Of a DNA stretch of 64,000 nt, positions 53,238 to 61,791 are shown in pieces. The DNA comes from Actinoplanes aureus (GTDB lineage: Bacteria; Actinomycetota; Actinomycetes; Mycobacteriales; Micromonosporaceae). The position numbers and the translations under genes are program-made. Positions within the stretch are counted from its first letter, which is position 1. Each line of letters begins with the position of its first letter. The DNA is taken from the NCBI RefSeq assembly GCF_015704865.1, contig NZ_JADQTO010000005.1, forward strand, positions 294,691-358,690. Reading direction: 5' to 3'. The notes under the pieces are model-generated. The model had not been told where the DNA came from. It saw nothing but the letters and a program-made list of their open reading frames with translations, and made no database searches.

Positions 53238-54152
53238 ATGGTGACGTTCGATCTGCGCCGTCTCCGGTTCCTCCGCGAGTTCGAGGAGCGAGGCACCCTG
53301 GGCGCTGTCGCCGCGGCCCTGGACTACAGCCCGTCCGCCGTCTCCCAGCAGCTCACCCTCCTGGAGAAGGAGTCCGGCGCCCGGCTCTTCGAGAAGGCGG
53401 GACGCGGCGTGCGACTGACCGACGCCGGACGCCTGCTCGCCCGGCACGCGCGGATCCTGCTCACCGCGGCCGAGGCGGCGGCGGCTGACCTGGCCGCGCT
53501 GAGCGACGAGGTGCGCGGCACGGTCCGGGCCGGTGGCCTGCAATCCGCCGCCCGCCGCCTGCTGGTGCCCGCCGTGGCCCGGATGGCGGCCGAGCATCCA
53601 CGGGTCCGTGTCGAGGTCTCCGAACTGGAGCTGGAGCAGGCGCTACCCGGGCTGCGCCTGGGCTCGATCGACATGATCGTCATCGACGAGTACGACGGAC
53701 ATCCCCGCCCCCGCCCGGATGGGCTGCGGTTCACGCTGGTGCACGAGGAGCCGCTGAAAGTGGTGCTGCCGGCGGCGCATCCGCTCGCCGGGAGCGGCGG
53801 GCCGGTCCCGATCGCCGCTCTGCGGGCGGACGTCTGGGCCGCCTCGGACGAGGGAACCGGCCACTACGCCATGGTGGTCAGCACCTGCCGGTCCCTCGGC
53901 GGCTACGAGCCGGACCTGCGGCACCGCTCCGGTGACGCGGACGTGCAACTCGAGCTGATCCGCGTCGCGGGCGTCGTCGGGCTGCTACCGGCGATGACCC
54001 TGCCGCCGGCCGACCCGGCCGTCGCGGTCCGTGATGTCGCCGAGGCGGCTGTGGGCCGCCGCCTGTTCCTGGTCACCCGGGACGGACCGCCCGCCCCGGC
54101 GCTCACCGCCTTCCTGGCCGCCGTCACCGACCAGGCAGCGCGATTGACCTGA
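53238..54152 (+). CDS. LysR-family transcriptional regulator
   Basis: The 304-residue protein has the N-terminal winged helix FDLRRLRFLREFEERGTLGA, DYSPSAVSQQLTLLEKESGARLFEKAGRGVRLTDAG, and the periplasmic-binding-like effector domain from about residue 90. It is divergent from the EamA transporter, the usual arrangement for a LysR regulator and its target. The 72-bp gap would hold the operator. Confidence 0.92.
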   Translation: MVTFDLRRLRFLREFEERGTLGAVAAALDYSPSAVSQQLTLLEKESGARLFEKAGRGVRLTDAGRLLARHARILLTAAEAAAADLAALSDEVRGTVRAGGLQSAARRLLVPAVARMAAEHPRVRVEVSELELEQALPGLRLGSIDMIVIDEYDGHPRPRPDGLRFTLVHEEPLKVVLPAAHPLAGSGGPVPIAALRADVWAASDEGTGHYAMVVSTCRSLGGYEPDLRHRSGDADVQLELIRVAGVVGLLPAMTLPPADPAVAVRDVAEAAVGRRLFLVTRDGPPAPALTAFLAAVTDQAARLT

Positions 54153-54173
54153 GCGGATGCGGGCCGGGGACCG

Positions 54174-54845
54174 ATGAGTTCGGAGCACCTGCCAGGTCTG
54201 TCTGACATGAGGACAACGGACGAGGACATCCGCGCGGAGATCCGGGCGGAACGCAGCGAACAGGCCGAACTGCTGGCGGCCCTGCGGCCCGAGCAGTGGG
54301 ACGCCGAGTCCCTCTGCGCGGGCTGGCGGGTACGCGAGGTCGTGGCTCACACGACGATGCCGTTTCGCGTCTCGACGGCGCGGACCCTGTGGGAGCTGGT
54401 GCGATCCGGCGGCCGGATGAACCGGATGCTGGACCGGTGCGCCCGCCGCGACGCGGCCCGGCTGACCAGCGAGGAACTGGTGGCGGCGGTCCGTGACAAC
54501 GCCGGGCACCCGTGGCAGCCGCCGGGGAGCGGGCCGCTCGCACCGCTGTCCCACGACGTCATCCACGGGCTCGACGTCAGCGTGGCCCTGGGTCTCGGGC
54601 GGCGCGTGCCGGCGCACCGGACGGACCTGGTCCTCTCCGGGCTGGCGGCGCAGAACATCGCGTTCTTCGGCGCCGATCTCGCCGGGGTGTCGCTGCGGGC
54701 GACCGATCGCGACTGGAGTTTCGGCACCGGGACGCCGGTGTTCGGCGAGGCCCAGTACCTGCTGCTGGTCATCTGCGGCCGGCGGCTGCCGCCCGGCCAC
54801 CTGGAGGGTGATGCGGCCGCCCGGTTCACGGGTACACCGGGGTGA
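54174..54845 (+). CDS. Maleylpyruvate-isomerase family mycothiol-dependent-enzyme-like protein
   Basis: The 223-residue protein has the DinB-fold N-terminal pattern IRAERSEQAELLAALRPEQWDAESLCAGWRVREVVAHTTM with a metal-ligand His, and HDVIHGLDVSVALG with two further His. These fit the metal site of mycothiol-dependent maleylpyruvate isomerases and related thiol S-transferases. A start at 54207 (MRTTDED) is also possible. Its stop overlaps the start of the epoxide hydrolase gene (TGATG). Confidence 0.82.
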   Translation: MSSEHLPGLSDMRTTDEDIRAEIRAERSEQAELLAALRPEQWDAESLCAGWRVREVVAHTTMPFRVSTARTLWELVRSGGRMNRMLDRCARRDAARLTSEELVAAVRDNAGHPWQPPGSGPLAPLSHDVIHGLDVSVALGLGRRVPAHRTDLVLSGLAAQNIAFFGADLAGVSLRATDRDWSFGTGTPVFGEAQYLLLVICGRRLPPGHLEGDAAARFTGTPG

Positions 54846-55978
54846 TGCTTCGTCTTCAGCCCTTTCACGTCCGGGTGCCGGACGCCGCCCTGACCGACCT
54901 GCGCTCCCGGCTGGCGCGGACCCGTTGGCCGGAGCCGGCGCCGGTCCTCGGATGGGCGCAGGGTGTCCCGCTCGACGTGGTGCGGGACCTGTGCCAGTAC
55001 TGGGCCGAGGACTACCGGTGGCGGGCCGCGGAGGCACGGCTCAACGCGGTCCCGCAGTACCTGGCCCGGCTCGGCGGCCTGGACGTGCACGTGTTGCACG
55101 CCCGGTCGCCGCATCCGGGAGCGTTGCCGCTCGTGCTCACCCACGGCTGGCCGGGCTCGGTTCTCGAACTCGTCGACCTGGTCGGGCCGCTGACCGATCC
55201 GCCCGATCCGGCCGACGCGTTCGACGTGGTGATCCCGTCGCTACCCGGGTACGGGTTCAGCGCCAAACCGTCCGCGCCGGGCTGGGGCGTCGAGCGGATC
55301 GCGGCCGCCTGGGCGGAGCTGATGGCCGGCCTCGGCTACTCCCGGTACGGCGCGGCCGGCAGCGACTGGGGCACCAGCGTCTCCAGCGCCCTCGCGGTGG
55401 CCGACGCCGAGCATGTGGCCGGCATCCACCTGATCCCGCCGCTGGCCGGGCCGGCTCCTGCGGACGGGGAGCTCACCGACGCGGAACGGGAGGCCCTCGT
55501 CCAGGCGGCGGAGCGTGGACGGTCGTCGTCGGCGTACTCCGAGATGCATCGGACCGCGCCGCAGACCGTCGGCTACGCCCTGGTGGACTCGCCGGCCGGG
55601 CTCTGCGCCTGGATGGCCGAGAAGCTGCTGGCCTGGAGCGACACCGGCGGGCTCAGCCGGGATCAGATTCTCGACCAGGTCACGCTCTACTGGCTCACCG
55701 GCACCGCGGCCTCGTCGGCGCGCCTCTACGCGGAGAGCATCGAGCGGGTCGCGGCGTGGATCAGCGGAGCGGCGGCCGAGCCGGTCACCGTACCGGTCGG
55801 TGCGTCGATCTTCCCGGCCGAGGTGCCGCGGCCGTCCCGGCGCTGGGCGGCCCGCCGGTTCCCGGACATCCGCTACTGGTCAGAGCACGATCGCGGTGGT
55901 CACTTCCCAGCGCTGGAGGTCCCGGATCTGCTGGTCCGGGACCTGCGCGCGTTCTTCCGTACCCTGCGTCAGCGTTAG
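54845..55978 (+). CDS. Epoxide hydrolase family protein
   Basis: The 377-residue protein has the N-terminal epoxide-hydrolase segment (LQPFHVRVPDAALTDLRSRL), the oxyanion-hole motif THGWPGSVLEL, the nucleophile Asp in AGSDWGTSVSSA and the catalytic His in RGGHFPALEVP. It would open epoxides to diols. Plants, insects and bacteria share this type (microsomal-like). The ATG at 54845 overlaps the previous stop. It overlaps the convergent nuclease gene by 4 bp. Confidence 0.88.
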   Translation: MLRLQPFHVRVPDAALTDLRSRLARTRWPEPAPVLGWAQGVPLDVVRDLCQYWAEDYRWRAAEARLNAVPQYLARLGGLDVHVLHARSPHPGALPLVLTHGWPGSVLELVDLVGPLTDPPDPADAFDVVIPSLPGYGFSAKPSAPGWGVERIAAAWAELMAGLGYSRYGAAGSDWGTSVSSALAVADAEHVAGIHLIPPLAGPAPADGELTDAEREALVQAAERGRSSSAYSEMHRTAPQTVGYALVDSPAGLCAWMAEKLLAWSDTGGLSRDQILDQVTLYWLTGTAASSARLYAESIERVAAWISGAAAEPVTVPVGASIFPAEVPRPSRRWAARRFPDIRYWSEHDRGGHFPALEVPDLLVRDLRAFFRTLRQR

Positions 55979-56604
55979 GCGCAGGTGTTCAGCATGCTCT
56001 GCAGGGCGGTCTTCTCCGACGACTGGAGCCGCAGCGCCCAGTGGTACTTCACCGCGATCCACATCCGGGCGTAGGTGCACCGGTACGAGCTGACCGACGG
56101 CTGCCAGGTCGACGGGTCCTGATCGCCCTTGGACTGGTTCACGTTGTCGGTCACCGCGATCAGCTGCGGCCGGGTCAGGTCGTTCGCGAAGCTCTGCCGC
56201 CTGCTGGTGGTCCAGGTGCTGGCACCGGACCGCCATGCCTCGGCGAGCGGCACGACGTGGTCGATGTCGACGTCGGACGCCGCCGTCCAGGTCGCACCGT
56301 CGTACGGCGAGTACCAGCGGCCGGAGGTCGCGGCGCACGCGGAGCTGGTCACCACGTTGCTGCCGTCACGCTTGAGGACGGTCTCCCGGGTGTTGCAGGT
56401 GCCGGAGATGGTGATCCAGTGCGGGAAGAGGTCCCGGTCGTAGGTGCCGGCGTTCGCCTCCGCACCCACGGTCAGCGAGTTCAGGTAGGTCTGGGCGGTG
56501 GCCTTGGACGGGATGCCGGTCGGGGCGGCCTGGGCGGGGGAGGCGACCAGCGCGGCGGCGATCAGGCCGGCGAGCGCGAGAAGGGGACGAGCGGACAGGT
56601 GCAT
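55975..56604 (-). CDS. Secreted HNH endonuclease (DUF1524/GmrSD-C type)
   Basis: The 209-residue protein has a signal peptide (LLALAGLIAAALVASPAQA). The HNH core is VDIDHVVPLAEAWRSGA, with the catalytic His in DIDHVVPL, then FANDLTRPQLIAVTDNVNQSKGDQDPSTW. Four cysteines (TCNT, SACA, YRCT and the terminal NTCA) suggest disulfides. Secreted proteins of this kind degrade extracellular DNA. A GGGAG site precedes the ATG. Confidence 0.88.
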   Translation of the reverse strand: MHLSARPLLALAGLIAAALVASPAQAAPTGIPSKATAQTYLNSLTVGAEANAGTYDRDLFPHWITISGTCNTRETVLKRDGSNVVTSSACAATSGRWYSPYDGATWTAASDVDIDHVVPLAEAWRSGASTWTTSRRQSFANDLTRPQLIAVTDNVNQSKGDQDPSTWQPSVSSYRCTYARMWIAVKYHWALRLQSSEKTALQSMLNTCA

Positions 56605-56714
56605 GTGGAGCTCCCATCGATAATGGATCGACACATATCTACGGGAGCCCGGCGTCACCGGATGATGATCGACGTGAATTTCTCGTGTCCGAGCCGACAA
56701 GATCGAAGTTGCGG

Positions 56715-57065
56715 TCAGCCGGCCTGGTAGACGAAGCCGGCCCGCTGCGAGGTGCCGGTGATCGCGCCGTACAGCGTGGCGGCGGTGGCCGGGGTGCCGG
56801 TGGATCCGCCGGTCCAGGGCGATGCCGTGGCGGCGGGTGCCGGTGCGGCCCAGAGCGGCTCGGACGTGACGGGGGTCAAGGCGACACCGCGGTCGGCGTA
56901 CCGATGATGGTTTTCGGTCTTGACGGTGGCCGAGCCGACCATGAAGGCCGCCGCCATCGCCGCGCCGCGCAGACGCCGGCGCAACGGCGCGGCGACGGTG
57001 ACGGAGCACCGGGAGTACGGGATGCGCATCGCCATCTGGGTCATGCCGTTTACGATGCGGGCCAC
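56715..57065 (-). CDS. Small possibly exported hypothetical protein
   Basis: The frame encodes up to 116 residues from GTG at 57065; ATG at 57029 (MRIPYSRCS) is an alternative. There is an arginine-rich stretch before AMAAAFMVGSATV, which could be a signal or anchor, then a Pro/Ala/Thr/Gly-rich remainder with no recognisable fold. It has no known family and no operon support, so it may not be real. Confidence 0.35.
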   Translation of the reverse strand: MARIVNGMTQMAMRIPYSRCSVTVAAPLRRRLRGAAMAAAFMVGSATVKTENHHRYADRGVALTPVTSEPLWAAPAPAATASPWTGGSTGTPATAATLYGAITGTSQRAGFVYQAG

Positions 57066-57112
57066 TCTTTGCTGCCTCCCATGAACGATCTGTGGGCTTC
57101 CTGTGCGGCGGG

Positions 57113-58636
57113 TCAGGCGGCCGGCATGGCCGGCTCGTAGTTGCGCCAGCAGTTCTTGCCCTGGTGCTTGGCCGCGTACATGGCCAGGTCGGCCGCGCGC
57201 AGCAGCGCGGCGACGTCCTCCTCGCCGGTGGCGCTGGCCACGCCGATGCTGGCGTGGGCACGCACCCGCTCACCGCCGATCAGCACCGGCGTCTCGAAGG
57301 CGCGCAGGATGCGCTGGGCGGTGTGCTCGCCGGAGCGGGCGTCACAGTCGCGCAGCAGTACGGCGAACTCGTCCCCACCGAGCCGGGCCACCGTGTCGCC
57401 GGCCCGGACCGAGGCGCGCAGGTGATCGGCCACCCCGGCCAGCAGGGCGTCACCGGCGGCGTGGCCGAGGGTGTCGTTCACCGCCTTGAAGCCGTCCAGG
57501 TCGATCAGCAGCAGGGACACCGCGCCGGGTTCGCTGCCGTCCAGCGCCTCGGTGAGCTGCTCGTGGAAGAACGTGCGGTTGGCCAGCTCGGTCAGGCCGT
57601 CGTAGTGCGCCTGGTGCCGCAGCCGGGTCTCGTGCTCGCGCAGGTCGGCCAGGGTGGTGTCGAGCTCCTTGATGAGCCGGGTGTTGTCGTGGAAGGCGAC
57701 CAGCTGGCGAACGGCGACCAGGGCGACGATCAAGCCGAGGCCGGCGACGACACCCCAGATCTTCACCCCGGACTCGTCTTCGAGTGCCTTGCGCAGCACG
57801 ATGATCATCGCGGTGAAGACGACGACGACCGACCCGTAGGGCAGCAGGCTGTACGGCTTGCGCCGGCGCGAGCCGAAGGCGGACTGGTCGAACCGGGCGA
57901 TGATCTCCTGGTTCCGGGCTCCCATCGCGATCAGCAGCGACGGCAGGAAGCGGATGGCCAGGACGTACGCGGGCAGTTGCTCGGTCTGCCCGAGTGCCAC
58001 GAAGACGCCGAGGCCGTTCACCGCCGACGAGATGATCATCGGAGTGGCCGCGGCCCGGTGCATCGGCGCGTTGCCGCTGAGCACCATCTTGACCGAGGCG
58101 AAGCCCGCGGTGAGGATCACCGCGGCGGTCGCGACCGCGGTCACCCAGTCGCCCTTGTCCGCGGTGATGCACCAGGCGACGACCGCGCCGCCGACCAGTA
58201 CGGTGGCCGAGTCGAGCCAGAACGCCAGCCGTTCCCGGGCGGAGCGGCTGGGGTGCGGGTGAGCCAGCATCGCGACGATGAGCAGGCCGAGCCCCAAGGC
58301 GAAGCAGGTGCTCTGCACGGTGCCGCCGGCGGTGGAACCCGTGCTCGTGCGGTTCAGCAGTTCGGTGATCGCCTGGGTCGCGTCGCCGCAGGTGAACAGC
58401 ACCCCGCAGACGGTCAGGACCAGCCAGAAGCGGCGGAAGGCACCGGTCGCGATCCGGGCGACCTGCCACGACGAGTACGCGAGCAACGCGTCCAGCGGCA
58501 CCTGGAAGGCCCAGAAGATCTGAGTCTCCGCCTCGAAGTCCCCGTTGAACGCGAACAACAGGACGATGCCCACCGCCGTCCACCAGGTTGCGGCCGTGAG
58601 GACCGGATCCCTCCGGAGGACGGGCGTGAGACTCAT
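57113..58636 (-). CDS. Membrane-bound diguanylate cyclase (GGDEF)
   Basis: The 507-residue protein has about nine membrane helices (residues 15-325), a short coiled coil (NTRLIKELDTTLADLREHETRL) and a C-terminal GGDEF domain with ARLGGDEFAVLLRD. The inhibitory RxxD site is present (RAGD, five residues before GGDEF), so product feedback is likely, unlike the other two GGDEF proteins of this window. It makes cyclic-di-GMP from two GTP. It has no partner genes and is divergent from an MFS transporter. Confidence 0.92.
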   Translation of the reverse strand: MSLTPVLRRDPVLTAATWWTAVGIVLLFAFNGDFEAETQIFWAFQVPLDALLAYSSWQVARIATGAFRRFWLVLTVCGVLFTCGDATQAITELLNRTSTGSTAGGTVQSTCFALGLGLLIVAMLAHPHPSRSARERLAFWLDSATVLVGGAVVAWCITADKGDWVTAVATAAVILTAGFASVKMVLSGNAPMHRAAATPMIISSAVNGLGVFVALGQTEQLPAYVLAIRFLPSLLIAMGARNQEIIARFDQSAFGSRRRKPYSLLPYGSVVVVFTAMIIVLRKALEDESGVKIWGVVAGLGLIVALVAVRQLVAFHDNTRLIKELDTTLADLREHETRLRHQAHYDGLTELANRTFFHEQLTEALDGSEPGAVSLLLIDLDGFKAVNDTLGHAAGDALLAGVADHLRASVRAGDTVARLGGDEFAVLLRDCDARSGEHTAQRILRAFETPVLIGGERVRAHASIGVASATGEEDVAALLRAADLAMYAAKHQGKNCWRNYEPAMPAA

Positions 58637-58683
58637 GCCCCCGTTATCGGTCGGTGGCCGGGGGTCATGAGAATTCGGGGCGC

Positions 58684-58719
58684 TGTGTACAGACGTACAC
58701 ATGATATGTACGATCGTAC
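58684..58719 (+). promoter_or_regulatory. Two adjacent palindromic operator candidates before the MFS gene
   Basis: TGTGTAC-AGAC-GTACACA (58684-58701) and GTACGATCGTAC (58708-58719) are both perfect inverted repeats. The second ends two bases before the ATG at 58722. Both share GTAC half-sites. This looks like a double site for a TetR-like dimer overlapping the promoter. Confidence 0.6.
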
Positions 58720-58721
58720 GC

Positions 58722-59927
58722 ATGCCCAGCGCCGCCCCGACCGTCGAACAGCCCACCCGGCAGGCCCGTCTCGCCCGGGCCGCCGTCGCTGCCGTCTTCC
58801 TCACCAACGGCGCGTTGTACGCCAACGTCGTACCCCGGTTCCCGCAGCTCAAAGCCGACCTCGACCTCTCCAACGTGGCGCTCGGCGCCGCCATCGCCGC
58901 GATGCCGTTCGGCGCGCTGCTGGCCGGCCTGTTCGCCGCCGCCGCGATCCAGCGGTTCCGGTCCTCCCGGGTCGCCGCCCTCGGCATCGTGCTGCTCGCC
59001 GTCGCCACCTTCCTGGTCGCCTTCGTGCCGAACGTCTTCGCCCTGGCCGCCGTCATGTTCCTGGCCGGTGCGCTCGACTCGGTCATCGACGTCGCGCAGA
59101 ACGCGCACGGCCTGCGGGTCCAGCGCCTCTACGGCCGGTCGATCGTCAACTCGTTCCACGGCCTGTGGAGCGTCGGCGCGGTCCTCGGCGGTCTGATGGG
59201 CTCCGCGGCGGCCGGGCTGGACCTGCCGCTCGGCGTGCACCTGGGCATCTCCGCCGTACTGTTCAGCGCGGTCGCGCTCGTCGCGTACCGTTTCCTGCTC
59301 CCCGGCCCGGACGGCGCCTCGCCTTCTCCGGCCTCCTCGCCCGCCGCCAAACGGGCCTGGCCGGCCACCGCCGTGCGCATGCTCGCGGTGCTCGGCGTGC
59401 TCGCCGCCTGCGGTGCGCTCGTCGAGGACGCCGGCGCCTCCTGGGGTGCGATCTACCTGCGTGACGAGCTCGCCACCGGCGCCGCCGCGGCCGGACTGGC
59501 CTTCGTGGCGCTCCAGGTGGCGATGACCGCCGGCCGGCTCGCCGGCGACCGCGTGGTCGACCGCTTCGGCCAGCGCACCGTCGTCCGCGCCGGCGGCCTG
59601 CTGGCCGCCGCCGGCATGGGCCTGGCCCTCGCCGTACCGTCGCTCTGGACCACCCTGGCCGGGTTCGCCCTGGCCGGCCTCGGCGTCGCCACGCTCGTGC
59701 CGGCCGCCATGCACACCGCCGACGAGCTGCCCGGCCTGCCCGCCGGCGTCGGCCTGACCGTGGTCAGCTGGCTGCTGCGGGTCGGCTTCCTGGCGTCGCC
59801 GCCGCTTGTCGGTTTCGTCGCCGACCAGACCAGCCTGCGGCTCGGCCTGCTCACCGTGGTGGCCGCGGGCCTGGTCACCGCAGTGTGTGCCCGGGTCCTC
59901 GTGGACCGCACCGAGGCCGCACACTGA
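58722..59927 (+). CDS. MFS transporter (sugar/drug efflux type)
   Basis: The 401-residue protein has twelve predicted helices: AVAAVFLTNGALYANVVPRFPQLK, MPFGALLAGLFAAAAI, ALDSVIDVAQNAHGLRVQRLYG, NSFHGLWSVGAVLGG. The NAHG and FHGLWS patterns resemble fucose-permease-like exporters common in actinobacteria. The substrate is unknown. The ATG at 58722 was chosen because the palindromes end just before it. It is followed 4 bp later by the F420-type gene. Confidence 0.88.
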   Translation: MPSAAPTVEQPTRQARLARAAVAAVFLTNGALYANVVPRFPQLKADLDLSNVALGAAIAAMPFGALLAGLFAAAAIQRFRSSRVAALGIVLLAVATFLVAFVPNVFALAAVMFLAGALDSVIDVAQNAHGLRVQRLYGRSIVNSFHGLWSVGAVLGGLMGSAAAGLDLPLGVHLGISAVLFSAVALVAYRFLLPGPDGASPSPASSPAAKRAWPATAVRMLAVLGVLAACGALVEDAGASWGAIYLRDELATGAAAAGLAFVALQVAMTAGRLAGDRVVDRFGQRTVVRAGGLLAAAGMGLALAVPSLWTTLAGFALAGLGVATLVPAAMHTADELPGLPAGVGLTVVSWLLRVGFLASPPLVGFVADQTSLRLGLLTVVAAGLVTAVCARVLVDRTEAAH

Positions 59928-59931
59928 GATC

Positions 59932-60360
59932 ATGGCGAAAGCGATGAGCGATGCGGAGTGGCGGGCCTTCCTCGAGCACGGCACCCGCACCGGCAAACTG
60001 GCCACCACCCGCGCCGACGGGTCACCGCACGTGGTCCCGATCTGGTTCGTCCTGGACGGCGACGACCTGGTCTTCAACACCGGCGCGACGTCGGTGAAAG
60101 GCCGGAACCTGGCTCGCGATCCGCGCGCGATGGTCTGTGTGGACGAGGAGGCGGCTCCCTACGCGTTCGTCGCGGTCCGCGGGCCGGTCACCCTCAGTGA
60201 CAACGTGGCCGGCATGCGGGAGTGGTCTACCCGGATCGCTCACCGGTACATGGGTGCTGAGCTGGCCGATCAGTACGGCGTCCGCAACGCGGCACCGGGG
60301 GAGTTGCTGGTGCGTCTGCGGATCGCGCAGGTGACGGCTTTCAGCGGGGTCGCGGACTGA
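59932..60360 (+). CDS. PPOX-class F420-dependent oxidoreductase-like protein
   Basis: The 142-residue protein is a split-beta-barrel flavin/F420-binding protein: GTRTGKLATTRADGSPHVVPIWFVLDGDDLVF and KGRNLARDPRAMVCVDEE. The family includes F420H2-dependent reductases and biliverdin reductases. It starts 4 bp after the MFS stop, so the two are probably one transcript controlled by the double palindrome. Confidence 0.88.
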   Translation: MAKAMSDAEWRAFLEHGTRTGKLATTRADGSPHVVPIWFVLDGDDLVFNTGATSVKGRNLARDPRAMVCVDEEAAPYAFVAVRGPVTLSDNVAGMREWSTRIAHRYMGAELADQYGVRNAAPGELLVRLRIAQVTAFSGVAD

Positions 60361-60371
60361 GACGTACCGAA

Positions 60372-60956
60372 TCATCGGCGGAAGCGGGCCGCCCACATCT
60401 CGCGGGTGATCTCGTATTCGACCTCGCCCTGCTCGGCGCCGGGCAGCGGATCGTCGAAGTCCGGGTGGAAGGTGCGCACGTAGCGCATCCCGACGGCGGC
60501 CATCACACCCCGGGACCCCGCGTTGACCGCCATCGTCTGCGCGATCACCCGTTCCTGGCCGACGGTCTCGAAGGCGTGCCGGAGCAGTTCGCGGGACGCC
60601 TCGGTGGCCAGACCCTGCCGCCAGAACCGGCGGACGAGGCGGTAGCCGAGTTCGGCGACCGCCGGGTCGTCCGGCTGGTCCGGGCCGTGCGCCGGCGGCA
60701 GCATCATCAGCCCGACGAACTCGCCGGACTCCTCGTCGTGGGGCGCGAACGCCATCCAGTAGCCGAGGCCGTCGACCTTCGCGCCGAAGGCCATCCGCGT
60801 CGCGTGGGACTCGGCGACCTCTTCCCGCGTCCGCGCCCGGCCGAACAGGAAGCGCAGCACCTCCGGGTCGGAGTCGAGCTCCACCTCCAGCTCGAAGTGC
60901 CGGTCGGCGAGCGGGACGAGCAGCAGGCGGTCGGTGCGCAGGATCGGCTGGGGCAT
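60372..60956 (-). CDS. GNAT-family N-acetyltransferase (RimJ/RimL-like)
   Basis: The 194-residue protein begins ILRTDRLLLVPLADRHFEL and has AELGYRLVRRFWRQGLATEASRELLRHAF (acetyl-CoA loop region) and NAGSRGVMAAVGMRYVRTF, the layout of ribosomal-protein-type acetyltransferases of the GNAT_3 group. The acceptor is unknown. It is convergent with the PPOX gene, 11 bp apart. Confidence 0.88.
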   Translation of the reverse strand: MPQPILRTDRLLLVPLADRHFELEVELDSDPEVLRFLFGRARTREEVAESHATRMAFGAKVDGLGYWMAFAPHDEESGEFVGLMMLPPAHGPDQPDDPAVAELGYRLVRRFWRQGLATEASRELLRHAFETVGQERVIAQTMAVNAGSRGVMAAVGMRYVRTFHPDFDDPLPGAEQGEVEYEITREMWAARFRR

Positions 60957-60999
60957 TTCGCCACCCTCACATGCCGGCCCCGGGTGGTGCGAGGCGATT

Positions 61000-61791
61000 T
61001 CAGCGCGAAGGGTGGTAGGGCCCGGTCCCGCACACCCGGATCCCGTGGTCGAGCAGCGCCCGGTGAGTTCGTCGGACGGCGTCCTCGCCGCCGACCGCGA
61101 TCGGGAAGCCGCCGACCCGGTCCGCGTACATCGTGAGCAGCACCGCTTCGCCGAGCTCGACCCCGGGCAGCGCCCGCCACACCGCGGTGACCGACGAGTC
61201 CAGCGAGTGGTCCCGGTCGCTGCCGAGATACACCGCGGCGACCGGGTCGCCGTCCAGCCGGTACGGTTCCGGCGCCTCCAGATCGACCTGGAGCTTCGGC
61301 CAGAGCGAGTCGACGAGCCGCGGGATGTCGGCGTGCTCGCGGAAGTCGGCGCCGGCCGGGCGTACCGCGTTGAGCTCGCCGGACGACGTGAACGGCCGGG
61401 TGCACGAGGCGCATCGCCCGGCGAGGTGGTTGCCCTGGCGGGCGAGCTCGCCCCGCCGTTCCGCGGCGTGCACCACGTTGGCGAACAGGCCCATCGCGTG
61501 CCGGGACCGCACCGAACGCTTCACCCGGCGGGCCGCCTCGAACGCGTCCTCGCCGCTGACCAGCAGTATCTCGGACGGGCCGCCGGTGAGATACCGGTCG
61601 AGGAAGGCGCGGGCCAGCACGTGACCGGAATCGGTGTACTCCGACCAGAGGAACCGGGTGTCGTCCGGGGTCAGCTCGACCCGGTGCCGGCAGCGGATCC
61701 GCAGGCCGGCCCGGGCGACGGTCCGTTCCACGTCGCCGGTCAGTCCCCGCCGCAGGCAGTCGGGTTTGAGAAGAAGAAACGCAGTGTTCAC
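61000..61791 (-). CDS. Degenerate nucleoside-diphosphate-kinase-like domain protein
   Basis: The 263-residue protein starts NTAFLLLKPDCLRRGLTGDVERTVARAGL, matching the NDK N-terminus including the Lys of KPD. FANVVHAAE keeps the Asn and the phospho-accepting His of the NDK NVVHGSDS motif. The Tyr and Arg of the NDK active site and the PGTIRGDF loop are not found. The C-terminal half (from about residue 115) has a CASC pair and no known family. The start is GTG at 61791, whose last bases overlap the stop of the GGDEF gene (GTGA), so the two are translated together. It may bind a nucleotide linked to cyclic-di-GMP synthesis. Confidence 0.75.
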   Translation of the reverse strand: MNTAFLLLKPDCLRRGLTGDVERTVARAGLRIRCRHRVELTPDDTRFLWSEYTDSGHVLARAFLDRYLTGGPSEILLVSGEDAFEAARRVKRSVRSRHAMGLFANVVHAAERRGELARQGNHLAGRCASCTRPFTSSGELNAVRPAGADFREHADIPRLVDSLWPKLQVDLEAPEPYRLDGDPVAAVYLGSDRDHSLDSSVTAVWRALPGVELGEAVLLTMYADRVGGFPIAVGGEDAVRRTHRALLDHGIRVCGTGPYHPSR

